DNA of 64,000 nucleotides, taken from Winslowiella arboricola. Its GTDB lineage: Bacteria > Pseudomonadota > Gammaproteobacteria > Enterobacterales > Enterobacteriaceae. The stretch covers positions 868,001 through 932,000 of the forward strand of contig NZ_JAODIM010000043.1 in NCBI RefSeq assembly GCF_025527015.1, given 5' to 3'. A program made the translations under genes and the position numbers. Below, one piece after another: positions 46,516 through 55,652 of the stretch. The number at the start of each line of letters is the position of its first letter. Position 1 is the stretch's first letter. The notes beneath the pieces are model-generated. The model saw nothing but the letters and a program-made list of their open reading frames with translations, was not told where the DNA came from and searched no databases.

Positions 46516-47541
46516 ATGAAAATACTCATTATACGCAGGGATAACATAGGTGATTTGATTTTGACCACACCGCTGATTGCCTGTATTGCACAGGTCTACG
46601 GCACTAAAGTTGATGTTTTGGTGAATACTTACAACCAATCTATTATGGATAATAATCCACATATTGGGCGGGTGCATCTTTATAGCAAATTACACCATCG
46701 TAAACCCGGCCAGTGGGCATCAGGCGTGATTCTGCGCCGCCTGAAAACATGTATCGCGTTACGGCTTGCGCGCTATGATGTGGCAATAATCGCACGAGAG
46801 AAATGGGATAAGCGCCCTCTTCAGTGGGCAAAATTATCTGGCGCCAGAAGGGTAATCGCCATTGGCAGTGACGCACCAGCGGCGATTACAGATCTTGTCC
46901 CGAAGCCGGCAGAACGGTGTCATATTGTGCAGTTACTCGCCCAGCTGGCTAAACCCATTGGTGTTTACAAAGAACCCGGACCACTTGAGCTTTATATAAC
47001 AGCGGAAGAAATCAGGTCGATGAAAGCCCGTCTGTCCGTTTCTGAAAATGTGCCTGTGTATGGATTACAGATCAGCGCCAGAAAGCCAATGCAGCGCTGG
47101 CAGGCAGAAAAATTCGTCGAAATGGCGGACCGGCTGAACAAACGTGAAAAATGCCATATTCTGCTTTTCTGGGCGCCAGGCAAAACCAGTAATAAGGAGC
47201 ATCCTGGAGATGATGATAAAGCACAGCAGATCATCAATGCATTACAGGATTCATTCATAACTCCCGTCGCAACGAAAAACCTCAGAGAACTGATGTCGGC
47301 AATGTCACTCTGTGATCAGATATTGACGAGCGACGGTGGCGCATTGCATGTTGCTGCTGGAGCAGGCGTTCCGACGGTAGCAATGTTTGGCAATAGCGAT
47401 GCCTTGTTCTGGGGACCATGGGGGGTGCCAAACGAAACAGTAGAAGCGCCGGAAAGAAATGTGGGTTTATTGAGCGTCGATGAAGTATACAGCCGATTTA
47501 TCGCACTCCGTTTACGCGTTGTGAGCCAAAGCCAGGCATAA
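46516..47541 (+). CDS. Glycosyltransferase family 9 (heptosyltransferase-like)
   Basis: The protein is 341 aa. It begins MKILIIRRDNIGDLILTTPL, the GT9 acceptor-domain signature, and the C-terminal donor site is TSDGGALHVAAGAGVPTVAMF. Such enzymes add heptose or another sugar to LPS inner core or O-unit acceptors on the cytoplasmic side. The ATG at 46516 has AAAGGA; longer starts at 46480/46510 are possible. It ends at 47541, and the convergent tail fibre gene ends at 47542, with no gap. It could modify the LPS receptor used by the tail fibre. A broken second copy lies at 43721. Confidence 0.85.
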   Translation: MKILIIRRDNIGDLILTTPLIACIAQVYGTKVDVLVNTYNQSIMDNNPHIGRVHLYSKLHHRKPGQWASGVILRRLKTCIALRLARYDVAIIAREKWDKRPLQWAKLSGARRVIAIGSDAPAAITDLVPKPAERCHIVQLLAQLAKPIGVYKEPGPLELYITAEEIRSMKARLSVSENVPVYGLQISARKPMQRWQAEKFVEMADRLNKREKCHILLFWAPGKTSNKEHPGDDDKAQQIINALQDSFITPVATKNLRELMSAMSLCDQILTSDGGALHVAAGAGVPTVAMFGNSDALFWGPWGVPNETVEAPERNVGLLSVDEVYSRFIALRLRVVSQSQA

Positions 47542-48786
47542 TCAGGCCGTTCTGTACCACCCCATTAATTTCACATAGGCGTTAACAACCGAAAGTGCAG
47601 TTCCGCTCCCTGTGCTTTCGGTTGAACCCGATACGCTATGGCTGTGTGCACCTATAGCTACAGTATGGGTGTGTGCCCCTATAACCACTGTATGCGTATG
47701 CGCTCCCGCGCTATTTGTAGCCGTGAGGTTATTTCCGAACCAACGATCATGTAAAGAAATCCTGTAGCTTTGTACTGCCCCATCCAGGGTAAACTGCCAG
47801 GCGTTATGGGTATGCGCGCCCGCAGAGTTAGACGTTTTGGTTCCATAGTCAAAACTACTGCTGGTTTTCGTACCGTAATCAAAACTGCTGGTATTGGCAG
47901 AGAAACTATGGCTATGTGCCGGTAAATTCCCTGGCACCAGCGTAACGACATCAGCACCGCCGGATGCCAGTATATCGGTTCCATCAGCCTTAGCTGTGCG
48001 TATCACCCTGTTTTCACCGATATATACCCAGGTAGTGCCGGGGAATAATAGGTTCGGATTTTTATTCTGCGCAAACCAGATAACGATTCCTACGGGATAC
48101 ATCTGATCAACCGAATAATTATATAAAGCAGTTGGGTTTATTACGTTAAAAAATTCTTTGGTCTGATCAAGCACGCAGCAAAACGGCACCCCACTGACTA
48201 AATCACCTGTATCAAGTTCTCTTTTGTGACCTTTATACAGTGGAAATGTACCGAGCACGATCCCGGACAGAGTCACCTGCAGCGTAGCGCCCCCCGTATT
48301 CGCTGCTGTGGGTGTAATAATCAGCGGCGTTTTCAGCTGCCACTCTGTGCCGCTGTTATTAAAGTACGTTGAGGGTAAAGAAACCGTCAGGGCATTCGCC
48401 GTGCCACCAGCGGTTGCGGTTGTGAAGTCTCCGGCTTGCAGCTGCTCAATCTGAACATAATTTTGTTCAGATCCACGAGTGGCAAAGTTCGCTACCGCAT
48501 CATTTAATGACCAGCCTTTTGCCGTGGTTTCCTCCTGCCCGCGAATCACGGTTAAAGTATCCTGTGATACTGCCATCAGATGACAGATTTCAAATACAGA
48601 TTGCTGAGCATCAGTGAGCGTGAGCTTTGCATAAATGTTGTGAGGGCTGTCCGGATTAGCAATATCCGTCGTCAGCAATCTGGCAAATAGCTCTCCCGTG
48701 CCAGGCATCACTGCAAAAGTGGTTTGCGCTGCGGTGATGTCAGAAGCTAACGAAGACACCACATTATTCCCGAATCCTGTAATCAT
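47542..48786 (-). CDS. Tail fibre / receptor-binding protein
   Basis: The protein is 414 aa, the last of the tail cluster. The N-terminal part (about 1-230) is beta-rich with a Gly/Thr-rich middle; YPVGIVIWFAQNKNPN followed by LFPGTTWVYIGE is a collar-domain signature seen in many phage fibres. The C-terminal part is made of repeats: SSFDYGTKTS twice (period 10 aa) and AHTHTVV/AHTHTVA/AHSHSV (period 9 aa), an HxH pattern that binds metal along a trimer axis in T4 short-fibre-like proteins. No tail-fibre assembly gene follows it. It presumably sets which LPS is recognised. Confidence 0.83.
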   Translation of the reverse strand: MITGFGNNVVSSLASDITAAQTTFAVMPGTGELFARLLTTDIANPDSPHNIYAKLTLTDAQQSVFEICHLMAVSQDTLTVIRGQEETTAKGWSLNDAVANFATRGSEQNYVQIEQLQAGDFTTATAGGTANALTVSLPSTYFNNSGTEWQLKTPLIITPTAANTGGATLQVTLSGIVLGTFPLYKGHKRELDTGDLVSGVPFCCVLDQTKEFFNVINPTALYNYSVDQMYPVGIVIWFAQNKNPNLLFPGTTWVYIGENRVIRTAKADGTDILASGGADVVTLVPGNLPAHSHSFSANTSSFDYGTKTSSSFDYGTKTSNSAGAHTHNAWQFTLDGAVQSYRISLHDRWFGNNLTATNSAGAHTHTVVIGAHTHTVAIGAHSHSVSGSTESTGSGTALSVVNAYVKLMGWYRTA

Positions 48787-49409
48787 TGTTTATTTACCGT
48801 CACGTTAAAGGTGTAAATAAAGGGAAGATTAACTAACCCCTGCTCAATCGCCGTTTTGAGAAATAGTCCAATCCCGTCGCCATATTCAGGCACGCTTATA
48901 TTGAACGTTCCTGCTGAACTTGAAATACTGATATTGGATATATGCTGAAGGGTAAAATCCAGTCCAGACTTCCCATAGATAAACCTGGCTATACGTCGCT
49001 TAAGCCAGGTAATACTGAACTGGAAACCGTCACCTTTATAAAAATTCCATGTCAGTATGCGTTTAAAATATTCATCCGGCAGATATTGCGTTTTCCCCGG
49101 CCGGTAAGTTTTTAATTTCGCATAGGGAACCGTGTTATAGTCAACGCTGTTATAAGCGCCTTTCGCGACACTTTCCTCGGAAATTTTCAGATAGGGTCTG
49201 GCATAACCGTATATACCTTCGGCAACCCAGTCGAGCAGATAACCGTTGATACATTCGCCGGGCCAGAATGGCAATGTCAGTTTATTAAATGCCGTCAGAT
49301 AATTTTGTGCGATTTTGTTGTATGCGGTAAAAAAAGCCACTACGTCTGGATCATCGTTGTACTGCACAAACGGGTAAGATGGAATGATTTGACTAATCGG
49401 TGTTGCCAT
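48783..49409 (-). CDS. Phage tail protein, DUF2612-type
   Basis: The protein is 208 aa. Located between baseplate J and the fibre gene, where DUF2612 proteins usually are; stretches such as PYLKISEESVAKGAYNS and YFKRILTWNFYKGDGFQFSI fit that group. Overlaps both neighbours (17 bases with baseplate J, four with fibre), so it is translated from the same message. Probably joins the fibre to the baseplate. Confidence 0.65.
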   Translation of the reverse strand: MATPISQIIPSYPFVQYNDDPDVVAFFTAYNKIAQNYLTAFNKLTLPFWPGECINGYLLDWVAEGIYGYARPYLKISEESVAKGAYNSVDYNTVPYAKLKTYRPGKTQYLPDEYFKRILTWNFYKGDGFQFSITWLKRRIARFIYGKSGLDFTLQHISNISISSSAGTFNISVPEYGDGIGLFLKTAIEQGLVNLPFIYTFNVTVNKQ

Positions 49410-50619
49410 ATCGTTGCACCGTTATACGTGATGGATCTGTGGTGAAATAACTGTACTCACCGCCGTATATCAGCTCCGTTCCCGTTAATGGCGGAACAAC
49501 AACGCCGTTTATCCCGATACTGATGTCGATCAGTGATATCTGTGTAGGGCTGACGAGGGAGGTGATTGCAGTGAGAAATATAGACTCGATCTGATAGGTA
49601 TTTATCGGCTCGCCGATGGGAATATCATTAATATAATCAACCAGCGGAGCAATGGCGGCGGCAGAGGCGCTGTCAGGATCAAGCTGGTCAGCCACTCTTA
49701 TATTCCATGTGAGTATCACAGATGCCATCTGTGACGTGGGCAGAATGACAGGTATATTATAGTTATCCGGGTAATCCGTTATTGTAACGGTAATACTATC
49801 GGGTTTATTGCCCTCCCCGTCGAGCACGTCTGCGGTCAGAACCGAAATATCAGGGACCGCACTGTACACGGCCAGCCCGACTTCGTAGGGATCGCCACCC
49901 CCGACGATAAGCGCCCATCTGCCGGTACTCACATTTCTGTAGGAAATCAGATTACTTTTCACCCCGGATACTTTTTGCAGCAGGGTTTTCAGAAAAGCGG
50001 GCACGCCCTGAGCTGTTACCATACCGGCCTGCATAACCTGGGCGCGATAGGAAGACTCAGGCTGTTTCTCAGCGCCGGGAACCCCCGCAGTGACGTTGGT
50101 ACAGCTCAAAGTGATGGTACTCGGCACTGAGGTAATTATCTGCGTGACCGAGCCGGCAGGAACCGCCCAGCAACCTCCCGTTGTCGCCAGGCAATAGATG
50201 GGTTTCGTTTGCCCTCCCGCAGGCACCACAGCATTATTCTGGACCATATATTGATAGTTGCCATCCGAAACAATAAATCCTTTCGGGATCACAAATCCCG
50301 GCAAGCCTATAAAGGTGACATTGACGGAGGTGTTGTAGCCCTTGCCCTGCGGCACGCCGTAAAGGGTGCCGAGTTGCATCAGCATCGGCAGGTTAGCGCC
50401 GTACGGCGTCACTGAGTTGATGGTATCCACCATCGCGCTGTCGATAAGGGCAACCGCGCCGGTTGCGGTGCCGGCTAAGTCAGCGATCAAAGCGGCAGGC
50501 AGATTGGCGGTATAGCCGGGAACGATGGCGGCTACGTTGGTGATAAGGTTCGACAGCAGTGTTTTTGGCGGTGTGGGCTGCGCACCAGATTGAGTAATGA
50601 CTATGGGTAGATCTGACAT
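49393..50619 (-). CDS. Baseplate J family protein
   Basis: The protein is 408 aa. The gpJ-like pattern includes LPMLMQLGTLYGVPQGKGYNT near residue 75, VPAGSVTQIITSVPSTI and GVPGAEKQPESSYRAQVMQA. J proteins build the outer wedge of contractile baseplates. Confidence 0.86.
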   Translation of the reverse strand: MSDLPIVITQSGAQPTPPKTLLSNLITNVAAIVPGYTANLPAALIADLAGTATGAVALIDSAMVDTINSVTPYGANLPMLMQLGTLYGVPQGKGYNTSVNVTFIGLPGFVIPKGFIVSDGNYQYMVQNNAVVPAGGQTKPIYCLATTGGCWAVPAGSVTQIITSVPSTITLSCTNVTAGVPGAEKQPESSYRAQVMQAGMVTAQGVPAFLKTLLQKVSGVKSNLISYRNVSTGRWALIVGGGDPYEVGLAVYSAVPDISVLTADVLDGEGNKPDSITVTITDYPDNYNIPVILPTSQMASVILTWNIRVADQLDPDSASAAAIAPLVDYINDIPIGEPINTYQIESIFLTAITSLVSPTQISLIDISIGINGVVVPPLTGTELIYGGEYSYFTTDPSRITVQRYGNTD

Positions 50620-50738
50620 AGATTACCTACTGTATAAATATGGATAGTGAAAGGGGATTGAGAGAATAAAGTCGGTGAAGATTTGCTGACGCCGATGATA
50701 AGCCATTTCCCAGAACCCAGAAGGATTTCAGTCGCCAT
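50601..50738 (-). CDS. Possible small ORF between baseplate genes
   Basis: A 45-codon frame MATEILLGSGKWLIIGVSKS... starts at 50738 and overlaps the baseplate J start by 19 bases. No good ribosome site is seen. It occupies part of the 254-base gap 50620-50873, the only real break in the structural operon. It may be a remnant of a lost gene. Confidence 0.2.
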   Translation of the reverse strand: MATEILLGSGKWLIIGVSKSSPTLFSQSPFTIHIYTVGNLCQIYP

Positions 50739-50873
50739 GTAAAATACCCGCGGCGTGATTATTGATTTGTCGCCGCGTAATGCCTTCAGCCGATGCGCCG
50801 GGGGATATTAAAATTCCGTCATTTATCGTGACCCATTCTGACTATTGTGATGGTACAAATGCAGAAGTCAGGA

Positions 50874-51221
50874 CTAAACCGCAATACTCTCGCTAAATGA
50901 TGTCCCGTTAAGAAACACGGCTTTTATCTCATAGGTGGGACAATCAGCCCCATCTGTTTTGCTGATCGATAACGAGGCAAAGTAGCCGGCAAACTGCTGC
51001 TGCGTGATGTTGACGTAGTAATCGGGATGCACCTGAGTAACAATCGATTGCTGCGCCGGTATACCGTACTGCGCGTAGAACGGGGATTCACCGAGGCTCA
51101 GTTTTAGCGTCTGGATCAGCGTGGTTAACCAGCCCCAGGAAAAATCCCCTTGCTCATCGGCTTCCACGGCAACCCACTTTGCATGGCCGCGCGCGTCAGT
51201 AACTCTTCCCCAGGTTCTCAT
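50874..51221 (-). CDS. Baseplate wedge-like tail protein
   Basis: The protein is 115 aa. LKLSLGESPFYAQYGIPAQQS is a typical stretch of gp25/gpW-like wedge proteins of non-P2 contractile phages; VTQVHPDYYVNITQQQFAGYFASL continues it. The start overlaps the stop of the spike gene by four bases. Function from position and family, moderately sure. Confidence 0.68.
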   Translation of the reverse strand: MRTWGRVTDARGHAKWVAVEADEQGDFSWGWLTTLIQTLKLSLGESPFYAQYGIPAQQSIVTQVHPDYYVNITQQQFAGYFASLSISKTDGADCPTYEIKAVFLNGTSFSESIAV

Positions 51222-51922
51222 TGTGTCCCTCCCGGATTGGGTTTTTCTGAAGTCACCGTGCTGTTACCGCCCTGCACGTTTTTAATATCATGGCCGTGCT
51301 GGCTGACGCTGACACCGTTGATTGTTGCATCGTTCTGCACACTCAGCGGGCCAATAAGCGATGCGGTGGCATCGCCGGGGATCTGGCCTGCATCCTGCAC
51401 AATCTTGCCGTTAAGATGTATCGTTCCTTCCAGGTAGATATGGGCGGCTTTCAGTGTCACCTTGCCTGGCTCGATGGTGACCGTTGCGTCCCCGGCGACA
51501 GTTTTACAAATCACCCCTTCCGGGCCGTAAACGGTGACCTTTCGGGGATCTTCATCAGACCAGGTGACGTTAGCGAGCGGTACAAAAAACAGCGGTGTCA
51601 GTGAAGGCGACAGAGAGAGGCTGGCAATATCCGTTCCTAAGCCGGATATCCCGCGTAGTGAGACATCTGCGGGAACAGTAACACCTTTATCTCCGGGCTG
51701 AACCGGGTAGCGAATATAAGCGAAGGTCGCGATCGGTATGGTTATCTGCGGGTACTGAACCCCACCAGGCAGCAGATCGAACTGAACCGTGACAATCTGC
51801 CCTTTTACTGCAACCACGTGACAGGGTAATGCGCGGCCGCGGAGCGCGTCATTATCCCGCCATGCAGTGGTAATAACGTTGGTTAGCGCTTTCGCAAACG
51901 GAAATTTCTGTGCATCACTCAT
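51218..51922 (-). CDS. Baseplate spike (gpV/Gp138-like)
   Basis: The protein is 234 aa. The N-terminal part has an OB-fold pattern (ALPCHVVAVKGQIVTVQFDLL, then PVQPGDKGVTVP), typical of Gp138/gpV hub-spike proteins. The C-terminal half is a repetitive beta-helix (GDATVTIEPGKVTLKAAHIY, SVQNDATINGVSVSQHGHD); HGHD near the end is the metal-binding HxH of spike tips. The spike punctures the outer membrane when the sheath contracts. Confidence 0.75.
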   Translation of the reverse strand: MSDAQKFPFAKALTNVITTAWRDNDALRGRALPCHVVAVKGQIVTVQFDLLPGGVQYPQITIPIATFAYIRYPVQPGDKGVTVPADVSLRGISGLGTDIASLSLSPSLTPLFFVPLANVTWSDEDPRKVTVYGPEGVICKTVAGDATVTIEPGKVTLKAAHIYLEGTIHLNGKIVQDAGQIPGDATASLIGPLSVQNDATINGVSVSQHGHDIKNVQGGNSTVTSEKPNPGGTQ

Positions 51923-52929
51923 TTTTCGGCCTCACGATACTGAGCAAGTGCTTCATAGTTGGTGACCCAGGCATTGCTGCTATCAGCAGAAAGGTATTTC
52001 CCGACATGACGTACCGCGGTAATCAAAAATAGTCCGGAAAAATTCACATTGTTTCGCAGCATGGGGTTGGCCTGTTCATTATTAACCGAGAGTAAAGATG
52101 AAGGAGCGGAAAGAATATTTTTTGGCAGGCTGATCTTATCACCGCAGCGCAGATCTGCTCTCAGAGGGCATTTAAAGGAAACCAGCTTTAATCCTGCCCA
52201 CGTTGGCTGGCCGATGAGTTCTTGCGGCAATATCGGCTTATCGCCCTCCCCGCTGACCCACCAGTTATCGAAAACATGAATAACATCGTCTGCTACCACA
52301 ACCTGCACGCCGCTATAACCATCGTCATTGATGATGTCTTTCGACATACTTCGTGCCGTTGTGGCAAGCGGCTCCATGCGTGGACAAACACCAGTGGCAT
52401 CTTCCGGCAAAACTAATTTGTTGCTGACCGTTGTTATCACCTCGCATTTCGGGTAAGCCCTTTTTAGCGCCTGTTCTACTACCTTGCCAAGATTATCCCC
52501 TCTCTTGCCCGACAGCGTAATACAGGTCGATTGCCCTTCGTCGTTTAACAGCGGGCTGGGGTTAACGATGAAATTCAGTGACTGTTCTGTACCGATCCAG
52601 TTCGCATAACAATTATAAATCTCGCCACTAATTATCCAGTCCGCCTGACCCGGATTCGCTAACGGCAATCCCTGCGTAAACCCGGCTTTGAGTTTTAAAT
52701 GGTAACCATTAAGCTGGACGCTTTGACTCAGCATCGAAGCGGGTAAACCGTAAAGGCTAATCTTCGTTCCGCTTTTGATCACATCATAGCCGGCAATCAT
52801 CGCGTCAAAATCAATATGCAACCCACGGCCTGCACTGCCTGCTGTATCGAATGGTCCGATTAACGTACCGTCGCGGGCAATTGCAGGTCTTCCATATTTG
52901 TCGGCAATTTCCAGTCTGTAATATCTCAC
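51919..52929 (-). CDS. Baseplate hub protein (gp44/gpD-like)
   Basis: The protein is 336 aa. It starts MRYYRLEIADKYGRPAIARDG and contains beta-rich tube-like segments (GLHIDFDAMIAGYDVIKSGTKI, WIISGEIYNC). The position directly before the spike and its size suit a hub protein. The stop overlaps the spike start by four bases. Confidence 0.65.
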   Translation of the reverse strand: MRYYRLEIADKYGRPAIARDGTLIGPFDTAGSAGRGLHIDFDAMIAGYDVIKSGTKISLYGLPASMLSQSVQLNGYHLKLKAGFTQGLPLANPGQADWIISGEIYNCYANWIGTEQSLNFIVNPSPLLNDEGQSTCITLSGKRGDNLGKVVEQALKRAYPKCEVITTVSNKLVLPEDATGVCPRMEPLATTARSMSKDIINDDGYSGVQVVVADDVIHVFDNWWVSGEGDKPILPQELIGQPTWAGLKLVSFKCPLRADLRCGDKISLPKNILSAPSSLLSVNNEQANPMLRNNVNFSGLFLITAVRHVGKYLSADSSNAWVTNYEALAQYREAEK

Positions 52930-52930
52930 C

Positions 52931-53197
52931 CTAAGTCACCTCAAACTGACGGCTGCTGCCGCGATAAACCAGTGAACCCGGTGACCAGGGCAACGCCAGA
53001 TTAATATCGTAATCATCCGGTGAGTCGATGAGAGGAACATACACAGTCGCGCTTCCCTGCCCCTCGACCAGTTTCAGGTAGTAACGGTTGGCATAAAGGT
53101 TAAACGGCACAGAGGCAAACAGATTCACTCCACCGATTGTTGCCTGAAACGAAAACGGTAGCTGGTCGTTCGGTTTAAATGGAATAAAACTTGTCAT
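52931..53197 (-). CDS. Small tail/baseplate protein
   Basis: The protein is 88 aa, beginning MTSFIPFKPNDQLPFSFQAT, beta-rich. The ATG at 53197 overlaps the upstream stop (ATGA), so the longer frame to 53239 is not used. Similar small proteins lie between tape measure and hub in related clusters. Confidence 0.65.
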   Translation of the reverse strand: MTSFIPFKPNDQLPFSFQATIGGVNLFASVPFNLYANRYYLKLVEGQGSATVYVPLIDSPDDYDINLALPWSPGSLVYRGSSRQFEVT

Positions 53198-53856
53198 AAT
53201 GGTGGTGGCCCCGCTATCTGGTTTCCCTGCGCTGTCCAACCCAGCCCGCCAGTTGCGGGTAAACCAGATTCAAATTTGTTCATCAGGTTACCGAGTACCG
53301 CCTCTAGCTGGGAAAGGACTAAAAGCGGCTGCTCAAACTCAAACACCCAGGAGTGCTGCGCCTGTTTGTTCTGCGCAGAAAACCCGGAGTTATCGCTAAG
53401 CGAGCGCAACAGGCATCCGGTATAGATAAATGCCGGAGTGAGCACGTTATAACTGCCGCCGAGCTGATTATGTTTATCGAGCGCCATTTTCAGCGCCGTA
53501 AACGTCAGCGATTTCGTCGCATAGCCACCGTCACGGGTGGAGACGGGACGCTGCATTTGCATATTGATCCGATTGGGTTTGTTCACCACCGCATTAGCTG
53601 CCGTTGTCTGGTTATAGAAATTGAGATTCCCTATCTCTTGTTGAATCAGAGTGGTTCCGGCCATCGGCATAAAACGTGCGGTTGCTCCGTTACCGAGTTC
53701 ACCATGCATAAGCCCACTGACAATACTCAACCCTTCCGTAAACACTGCAATGGGTAACGTGCTGCCGGGAATAGTGGCAGCCAGCCCCCCGACCAGCATG
53801 ATTGGTGAGATTTCAAATGCCAGCTGCCAGGCTTTGCCGAAATAATTTAATGCCAT
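53194..53856 (-). CDS. Tail protein downstream of tape measure
   Basis: The protein is 220 aa from the ATG at 53856, two bases after the tape measure stop, with AGAGG inside that gene's end. It has a hydrophobic glycine-rich stretch (ISPIMLVGGLAATIPGSTLP) and beta segments. It has the position of a hub-linking or DNA-circulation-like protein. Family not certain. Confidence 0.6.
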   Translation of the reverse strand: MALNYFGKAWQLAFEISPIMLVGGLAATIPGSTLPIAVFTEGLSIVSGLMHGELGNGATARFMPMAGTTLIQQEIGNLNFYNQTTAANAVVNKPNRINMQMQRPVSTRDGGYATKSLTFTALKMALDKHNQLGGSYNVLTPAFIYTGCLLRSLSDNSGFSAQNKQAQHSWVFEFEQPLLVLSQLEAVLGNLMNKFESGLPATGGLGWTAQGNQIAGPPPL

Positions 53857-53858
53857 TT

Positions 53859-55652
53859 TTACCTCTGAACGCTGCACATGCCTTTCACCTGGGCGCTGAT
53901 ATCGGATCCCGGCATCTGGTTAATATCGAGTTGAATCGTGGCGCGGGCGTTATCCGGGGCGCCGGCAAGGGCGTAACTCGCCTCCCGCAGCCGGGGCACA
54001 ATGCCGGGATGCTGTGCCAGCCCACCCTGTACTTGCGGCAGGATTTTCAGCAGATAGTCGACGGTTTCCTTTTTAAGGCTCAGGTTGCCGTCTTGATCAA
54101 TTTGTCCGCCGTTATATTGCGTCAGCGTCTTTGCAATATCGCCGTTGTAGCGTTTCATGTTGTTTTGCAAATATTTTGCTGCTGCCTGCGTGGCTTTCTT
54201 CGGATCAAAAACATCCTCTTCACTCAGGCCATAAGCGGCAGCTGTTGCTGGTATAAACTGAAACAGTCCGGCGGCACCGGATTGTTTGTTCTTGGCCAGG
54301 GGATTCCAGGATGATTCGGTCTGCGCAATCGCGGACATCAGCCCTTTGGGCAATTTCGCCGTATCATTCATCTGCACGACAAAATGCTTAATATTCCTTT
54401 TCAGTCCATCAGGCATTTGATAGTTGTCGTACACCGCATTTTCGGAAAAGTAACTGGTGTACTGGTTGGTCATTCGATTGGCGCCAGGCAGTTTCCCGCC
54501 CAGATACTTATCGCCAAAATTTACCAGTTCACGCGCCGCACTATCTCGCCCTGTTCCGCTGCCGCTGAGCTGGACACCTGGTACCTTACCGGCGATCCAT
54601 TTAATCGCCTGCCCCAACGCTGTAACAATGGTTTTGATGCAGTCGGCAAAGGTTTTCAGATCCGCCTGAAACTGTTCGCTGCCAAGCCAGTCACTTAACG
54701 TATTCAGCCCGCTGGCCACCAGCTCGAAAAGCGCTTTACCGTTCTCGCCTCTGATAAATTTTTCTAAACCAGAAGTGATTGAATCGGAGAATTTGATAAT
54801 GGCAGGAGCAAGGTTGCTTAATGATTTAACCAGGGTGTTACCAAGCCTGTCCGCATTATACGTAAGACTGGAATAAACCTTTTGCAACCATCCCTGGCTA
54901 CCGTCCCCAATCGCCGCGTCCAGATACTGCGACCGTTCGCTATATTGCTGATTGAGTAAGGGAAGGGAGTACCGATTGTCCATGATCTGATTAGCATCGG
55001 CGACACTAATAAAGCCCAGCCCTTTTGCATGCAGAATGGCTTGTGAAGTCCCCGAATCCTGGTACTGCTCTAACAGTCCGGTGATTTGGGTAAGAAATGC
55101 TGGCAGATTGTGGTGAACGCTGGCATTGGGATTGATACCCAGAGACATAAGACCGGCGTATGCAGGATGGATAGGATCATTACGGGCGGCAGCCAGAGCC
55201 TGTATGATATTATCTGTGCCTGAGATGCGGGCGCCATAAACGCTGTTTGCCGCCTGCCACTGCCCGGTCGTCAGCCCCACACTTTGGGCATTCAGATATT
55301 GACTGGTTGCCTGCCTCGCAAACTGGCCAAAGCCAAATGGCCCCGCGACGCTAAGCGACACCAGTTTGTTTCCCCAGGACAGGGCTGTTGAAAATAGCCC
55401 TTTTAGCGTTCTGGTGGTGACATCCAGCGTCTTATTGATCAGTGCAAAGGTTTTCAGTGTTCCCTGCGCCTCTGTATCAAGGTTTTGCAGAAATTGATTA
55501 AACCCGGTATCGGTCTGGGCTGCTGCCGGAGCCTGAAAACGCGCGGAGAAACCGCCAGGACCCACACTGAAGGCTGCCTTAAACTTATCCGCTATGTCCT
55601 GCAACTGGCGAATTTTCGCTTCATCGATCACGGGGAGCTGATTTCCGGCCAT
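53859..55652 (-). CDS. Tail tape measure protein with transglycosylase domain
   Basis: The protein is 597 aa from the ATG at 55652, which overlaps the stop of the upstream frameshift product and has GGAGG ahead. The first 400 residues are helical. A lytic transglycosylase (SLT) domain lies at about 417-520, with catalytic Glu446 in AQTESSWNP, then SGAAGLFQFIPATAAAYG and TLTQYNGGQ. The length implies a tail of about 90 nm by the usual 1.5 Angstrom per residue rule. The SLT domain would open peptidoglycan locally during entry. Confidence 0.86.
   Translation of the reverse strand: MAGNQLPVIDEAKIRQLQDIADKFKAAFSVGPGGFSARFQAPAAAQTDTGFNQFLQNLDTEAQGTLKTFALINKTLDVTTRTLKGLFSTALSWGNKLVSLSVAGPFGFGQFARQATSQYLNAQSVGLTTGQWQAANSVYGARISGTDNIIQALAAARNDPIHPAYAGLMSLGINPNASVHHNLPAFLTQITGLLEQYQDSGTSQAILHAKGLGFISVADANQIMDNRYSLPLLNQQYSERSQYLDAAIGDGSQGWLQKVYSSLTYNADRLGNTLVKSLSNLAPAIIKFSDSITSGLEKFIRGENGKALFELVASGLNTLSDWLGSEQFQADLKTFADCIKTIVTALGQAIKWIAGKVPGVQLSGSGTGRDSAARELVNFGDKYLGGKLPGANRMTNQYTSYFSENAVYDNYQMPDGLKRNIKHFVVQMNDTAKLPKGLMSAIAQTESSWNPLAKNKQSGAAGLFQFIPATAAAYGLSEEDVFDPKKATQAAAKYLQNNMKRYNGDIAKTLTQYNGGQIDQDGNLSLKKETVDYLLKILPQVQGGLAQHPGIVPRLREASYALAGAPDNARATIQLDINQMPGSDISAQVKGMCSVQR

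Noticed and set aside
47637-47905. CRISPR-like repeats
   Set aside because: The repeats are in frame inside a fibre gene, too short and diverged, without spacers.
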